From Mariniphaga sp041687255 (GTDB lineage Bacteria > Bacteroidota > Bacteroidia > Bacteroidales > Prolixibacteraceae): a DNA stretch of 64,000 bases. Both the position numbers and the translations under genes were made by a program. This document shows positions 61,188-64,000 of this stretch, in pieces. Location of the stretch: positions 8,482-72,481 of the forward strand of contig JAWLCL010000019.1 of assembly GCA_041687255.1 (NCBI GenBank). Direction: 5' to 3'. Each line of letters starts with the position of its first letter. Within the stretch, counting starts at the first letter, position 1. The notes beneath the pieces were generated by a model. It was not told where the DNA came from and ran no database searches. It saw only the letters and a program-made list of their open reading frames with translations.

Positions 61188-64000
61188 TTATTCAGCCGGA
61201 AGCGTAAAATAAAATACTGTTCCTTTTGGCTGATTGGGAGTTGCCCATATTTTTCCTGAATTTTTTTCTACAAATTCTCTGCAAATAACCAAACCCAAAC
61301 CGGTACCTTTTTCTCCCAAAGTTCCTTTACGGCTGATGGTATCATCCTGAAAAAGAGTTTCGCCATCTTCATTATCAAGACCAATGCCGGTATCGGCTAT
61401 ACTAACTGTCACTTCTCCATTTTTGTAAAAACCGGAAACTTCAATTTTACCTCCGGGGTGTGTAAATTTAACGGCATTATTAAGCAGATTTCGGACCACA
61501 GTATTGATCATATCACGGTCAAAACTGGCTTCCAGCTCTTCCGGGAAGTTTGGCTGCAATTCGATCTCTTTTTGTCGGGCTGAGTCTTTTTTCAGGTCGA
61601 TGTTTTTATTTAATATGCTGCTAAGGTTTTGCTTGCGAGGTTTACTGACGGTATTTTTCATTTGTGAATGAGCCCAGGTCAGCAAATTCTCAAGGAGTTC
61701 AAAGGTATTACCTGCTGAATTTTTTGCCATTACCAAAAGCTCGTTTTTCCTTTCTTCCTCCATTACAGTTTCCTTGTCGGTTAAAAGTTCAAGAATTCCT
61801 AAAACTCCGGCAAAAGGACTTCGCAGGTCATGAGAAATGATTGAAAACAGTTTATTTTTTGTTTGATTATTTTTCTCCAGTTCTGCATTGTTGTATAACA
61901 ATTCCCTTGTGCGGTCATCAATAATTTTTTCAAGCTCTTTCTCACGAAGAAGAAATATCCTGGACCTCACATAGAAGATAAGAAAAACAAATACAATGAA
62001 AAACAGCACTAAAAGGATATAAAACTGGAGTGTATTCCAAAACGGAGGCTTAACAAGTATTGAAAGGGATGCAGCACCAGGCAACCATCTTCCATTCCTG
62101 TCTTCTGTATCCACTTTGAAGGTATATTCACCGGCAGGTAAATTTGTATAAGAAGCCACCTGTTCATATTGTGTATAATTCCATTGTTCATCAAATCCTT
62201 CCAGCCTGTATCTGAAGCGTTGTCTTCCGGGATTATTGAACATTGGGGCAGCAAAACGGATACTAACCATTCGGTGCTTATGGTTCAGGTTTATAATGTT
62301 TTCTTTTTGGAAATCGAACCAAACTGGTAATCCATCGATTATTAAATCAGTAATCACAGTTTCGGGTTGTGTAAGTTGAAATGCCGAAGCTTCTTCCCCG
62401 TCGAAAAAATCAACGCCCAGATTCCCTCCAAAGAAAATATACCCTTCATTGTCCACAGCCGATGACCTGTCGAAATATCTTGTAGATAGAAGTCCGCTTC
62501 TTCGGTTAAAAAACCGCAGGTTTGAAAGCACACCTTGTTGAAGGGAATCCCACGACCATGAAAGGCTAACAATACCTGTTTTTGTACTCGCCCAGATTTC
62601 ACCTGGATTTGTTGAACGGATATCTGCAATGTGATGGGATTCAATATCTTTTTTATCCGGAACCGGAATGAATGCATCCAGTGAGGGAATAAACACATTG
62701 AATCCGTTATTGGTCCCGGCCCATATAGTTCCTGTTGGATCGCAGTATATGGTATTGATGTAGTTGCTGTTTAGCGACTGGACATTGTTTTCTTCATGAA
62801 AAAAGTTTGTGAAGGTTTTTTCCCGGAGGTTTAATCTGGAAACTCCATAGGCGGTGGCTATCCAGAGATTGTTTTCATTATCGGGACAAATTTTGAAAAT
62901 CCAGTCGTTCGAAAGACTGCTTTCCTCATTATTTGGGTCGTGCCTGAACAATTCCATATGATAAGTGTCAGGTTCATAACGCCCCAGGCCAATGCCATGG
63001 TAGCCAATCCAGAGATTACCATGCCGATCTTCTTCTATACTGCGAATATCGGCTGCCTTTAAAAGATTTGCCAGGCTGTCGGGAAATACGACAGCAACTT
63101 CAAAAGATGACGTTTCCTGGTTTAACTTTTGTAACCCGCTGTTCCATCCTCCAAACCAAATCCGGTTTTTACTGTCGGAAAGAATTTTCATTATTGCCCC
63201 TGGGGCACCTGTGCTGTTTGCTGCACCGGGTTTAAACAATAATTTAGCAAGGGGCAAATGTGTATGTTTTTCAATAAATCCTCCTTCATAACCAATCCAC
63301 ATGTTATTTTCGTGGTCAAATTCAATAGCTGTAACTTCAGGTTGCGACAGTTGGTAGGGCTGCGTGCCTTCATTACTTAAGTGCCGGAAAGGAATATTCA
63401 TAAGTCCATAATCGACGCCTCTCAATCCTGAAGAAATCCAAAGATTCTCATCCTTGTCAATATAAACAAATGTTATAGCTGTTCGCGTCAGACTCATTGG
63501 ATTACCGGGCTCTTCTGTATACCTTGTGTAAGTTCCTGCCATCTGGTTGTATCGAAAAAGTCCATTATTTCCTGCAAGCCACACTAAGGAGTCATCCTCT
63601 ACTGTGAAGTGATGGATGGAAAATCCTAAAGAAGAAAAAGTTTCGTTTCTTAATTCTTTTGTCTTAGTATCATACCAATAAAATCCCTTTGATAAAGTTC
63701 CGACAAGTAGCTTGTTATTAAAAAATTGCAATTCGGAAACATTATTAAAATTAACATCGGTTGCTGTAACTGCATTAAAATTTTCAGTTTTTAAAGAAAC
63801 CGGATCAAAGAGAAAGAGTTCTCCTGATTTATCGGAAAACCATATTTTACCATCATCCTGACAGGTGATACTGCTTATTTCAGCGACAGGCAAAACATTC
63901 TTGGATGATGGTTTTACTAATGTTTCACCGGTATACCATACAGTCTCCATGGTCTCAACTTTTAATCCGGCAATTCCTGAGTTGGTGGCCATCCAAAGAT
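61188..64000 (-). CDS. Two-component propeller sensor histidine kinase (5' end outside window)
   Basis: Large membrane-anchored histidine kinase. A periplasmic sensor made of two-component-regulator beta-propeller repeats (WFGGWNSGLQKLN, IWAGTNNGFNVF, IWASTKTGIVSL and similar) is followed by a Y_Y_Y domain (FRYRLEGFDEQWNY, about residues 590-625 counted from the internal ATG at 63992). Then come a membrane segment (about 655-675), HisKA with the phospho-His in SIISHDLRSPFAGVLGILE, and HATPase with NTVVRNLLNNAVKFTHP, IADTGIGLD and GEKGTGLGLVI. No receiver or AraC domain follows: the protein ends after the kinase domain. The frame stays open to the window edge (LWMATNSGIA), so the start lies beyond. 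Confidence 0.92.
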   Translation of the reverse strand, partial: LWMATNSGIAGLKVETMETVWYTGETLVKPSSKNVLPVAEISSITCQDDGKIWFSDKSGELFLFDPVSLKTENFNAVTATDVNFNNVSELQFFNNKLLVGTLSKGFYWYDTKTKELRNETFSSLGFSIHHFTVEDDSLVWLAGNNGLFRYNQMAGTYTRYTEEPGNPMSLTRTAITFVYIDKDENLWISSGLRGVDYGLMNIPFRHLSNEGTQPYQLSQPEVTAIEFDHENNMWIGYEGGFIEKHTHLPLAKLLFKPGAANSTGAPGAIMKILSDSKNRIWFGGWNSGLQKLNQETSSFEVAVVFPDSLANLLKAADIRSIEEDRHGNLWIGYHGIGLGRYEPDTYHMELFRHDPNNEESSLSNDWIFKICPDNENNLWIATAYGVSRLNLREKTFTNFFHEENNVQSLNSNYINTIYCDPTGTIWAGTNNGFNVFIPSLDAFIPVPDKKDIESHHIADIRSTNPGEIWASTKTGIVSLSWSWDSLQQGVLSNLRFFNRRSGLLSTRYFDRSSAVDNEGYIFFGGNLGVDFFDGEEASAFQLTQPETVITDLIIDGLPVWFDFQKENIINLNHKHRMVSIRFAAPMFNNPGRQRFRYRLEGFDEQWNYTQYEQVASYTNLPAGEYTFKVDTEDRNGRWLPGAASLSILVKPPFWNTLQFYILLVLFFIVFVFLIFYVRSRIFLLREKELEKIIDDRTRELLYNNAELEKNNQTKNKLFSIISHDLRSPFAGVLGILELLTDKETVMEEERKNELLVMAKNSAGNTFELLENLLTWAHSQMKNTVSKPRKQNLSSILNKNIDLKKDSARQKEIELQPNFPEELEASFDRDMINTVVRNLLNNAVKFTHPGGKIEVSGFYKNGEVTVSIADTGIGLDNEDGETLFQDDTISRKGTLGEKGTGLGLVICREFVEKNSGKIWATPNQPKGTVFYFTLPAE

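Overview
The window is a gene-dense chromosomal stretch of a Bacteroidota bacterium, most likely from the Marinilabiliales/Bacteroidales side of the phylum. This is inferred from several features. There is a type IX secretion C-terminal sorting domain, and promoters fit the Bacteroidota -33 TTTG / -7 TAnnTTTG pattern. The gene order ftsH-cdsA-psd-pssA, the tandem ExbB-ExbD-ExbD locus, the two-component propeller sensor kinase and the long PurF-like protein also fit, as do weak or absent Shine-Dalgarno sites and AT-rich spacers. No rRNA, CRISPR array, intact insertion sequence or prophage is visible. One tRNA gene is present, tRNA-Ser(GGA).

Layout: 1-5.1 kb is a plus-strand block for ribosome silencing, membrane proteolysis and phosphatidylethanolamine synthesis (rsfS, ftsH, DUF2007, cdsA, psd, pssA). 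5.2-8.6 kb is minus strand: a structured 3' UTR/terminator, a long PurF-like amidotransferase, a SPOR protein and a YebC regulator. 8.8-15 kb holds small metabolic and stress genes, an alkaline phosphatase, a BASS-family transporter and a PlsC-like acyltransferase. 15-25 kb carries a DEAD-box helicase, dprA, aroB-aroA, a secreted transglutaminase with a membrane acyltransferase, tadA and aspS. 25.0-25.7 kb is a decayed-looking non-coding stretch, followed by an ExbB/ExbD energy-transduction operon, tRNA-Ser, ansA, tatD, gdhA, groEL-groES and fmt.

From 35 kb on the content is more accessory: a FemAB-like transferase, a lipoprotein, an FG-GAP/VCBS protein, a secreted M28 peptidase, a drug/metabolite transporter, a TlpA-like thioredoxin lipoprotein, a HEPN/MNT pair, asnB, and an 848-residue secreted cupredoxin protein with six exact-period 105-residue repeats and a T9SS tail. 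50-57.4 kb has a DUF302 protein, a PQQ-propeller lipoprotein, an AI-2E family permease and a putative nucleoside/sugar salvage cluster (TIM-barrel epimerase, nucleoside hydrolase, HAD phosphatase, DUF1593 hydrolase). This cluster is followed by an aldo/keto reductase. The window ends with three minus-strand oxidoreductase/membrane genes and the 3' part of a large two-component sensor kinase.

Most genes are ordinary housekeeping. The items most worth a second look are: (1) the cupredoxin-plus-repeat T9SS protein; (2) a 114-bp array of five direct and five inverted 11-bp units around a 36-bp perfect palindrome at 40.0-40.15 kb, with a related copy at 25.2 kb; (3) a highly structured RNA element after the purF-like gene; (4) the secreted nucleoside-hydrolase cluster with a possible dead gene inside it; and (5) the HEPN/MNT pair.
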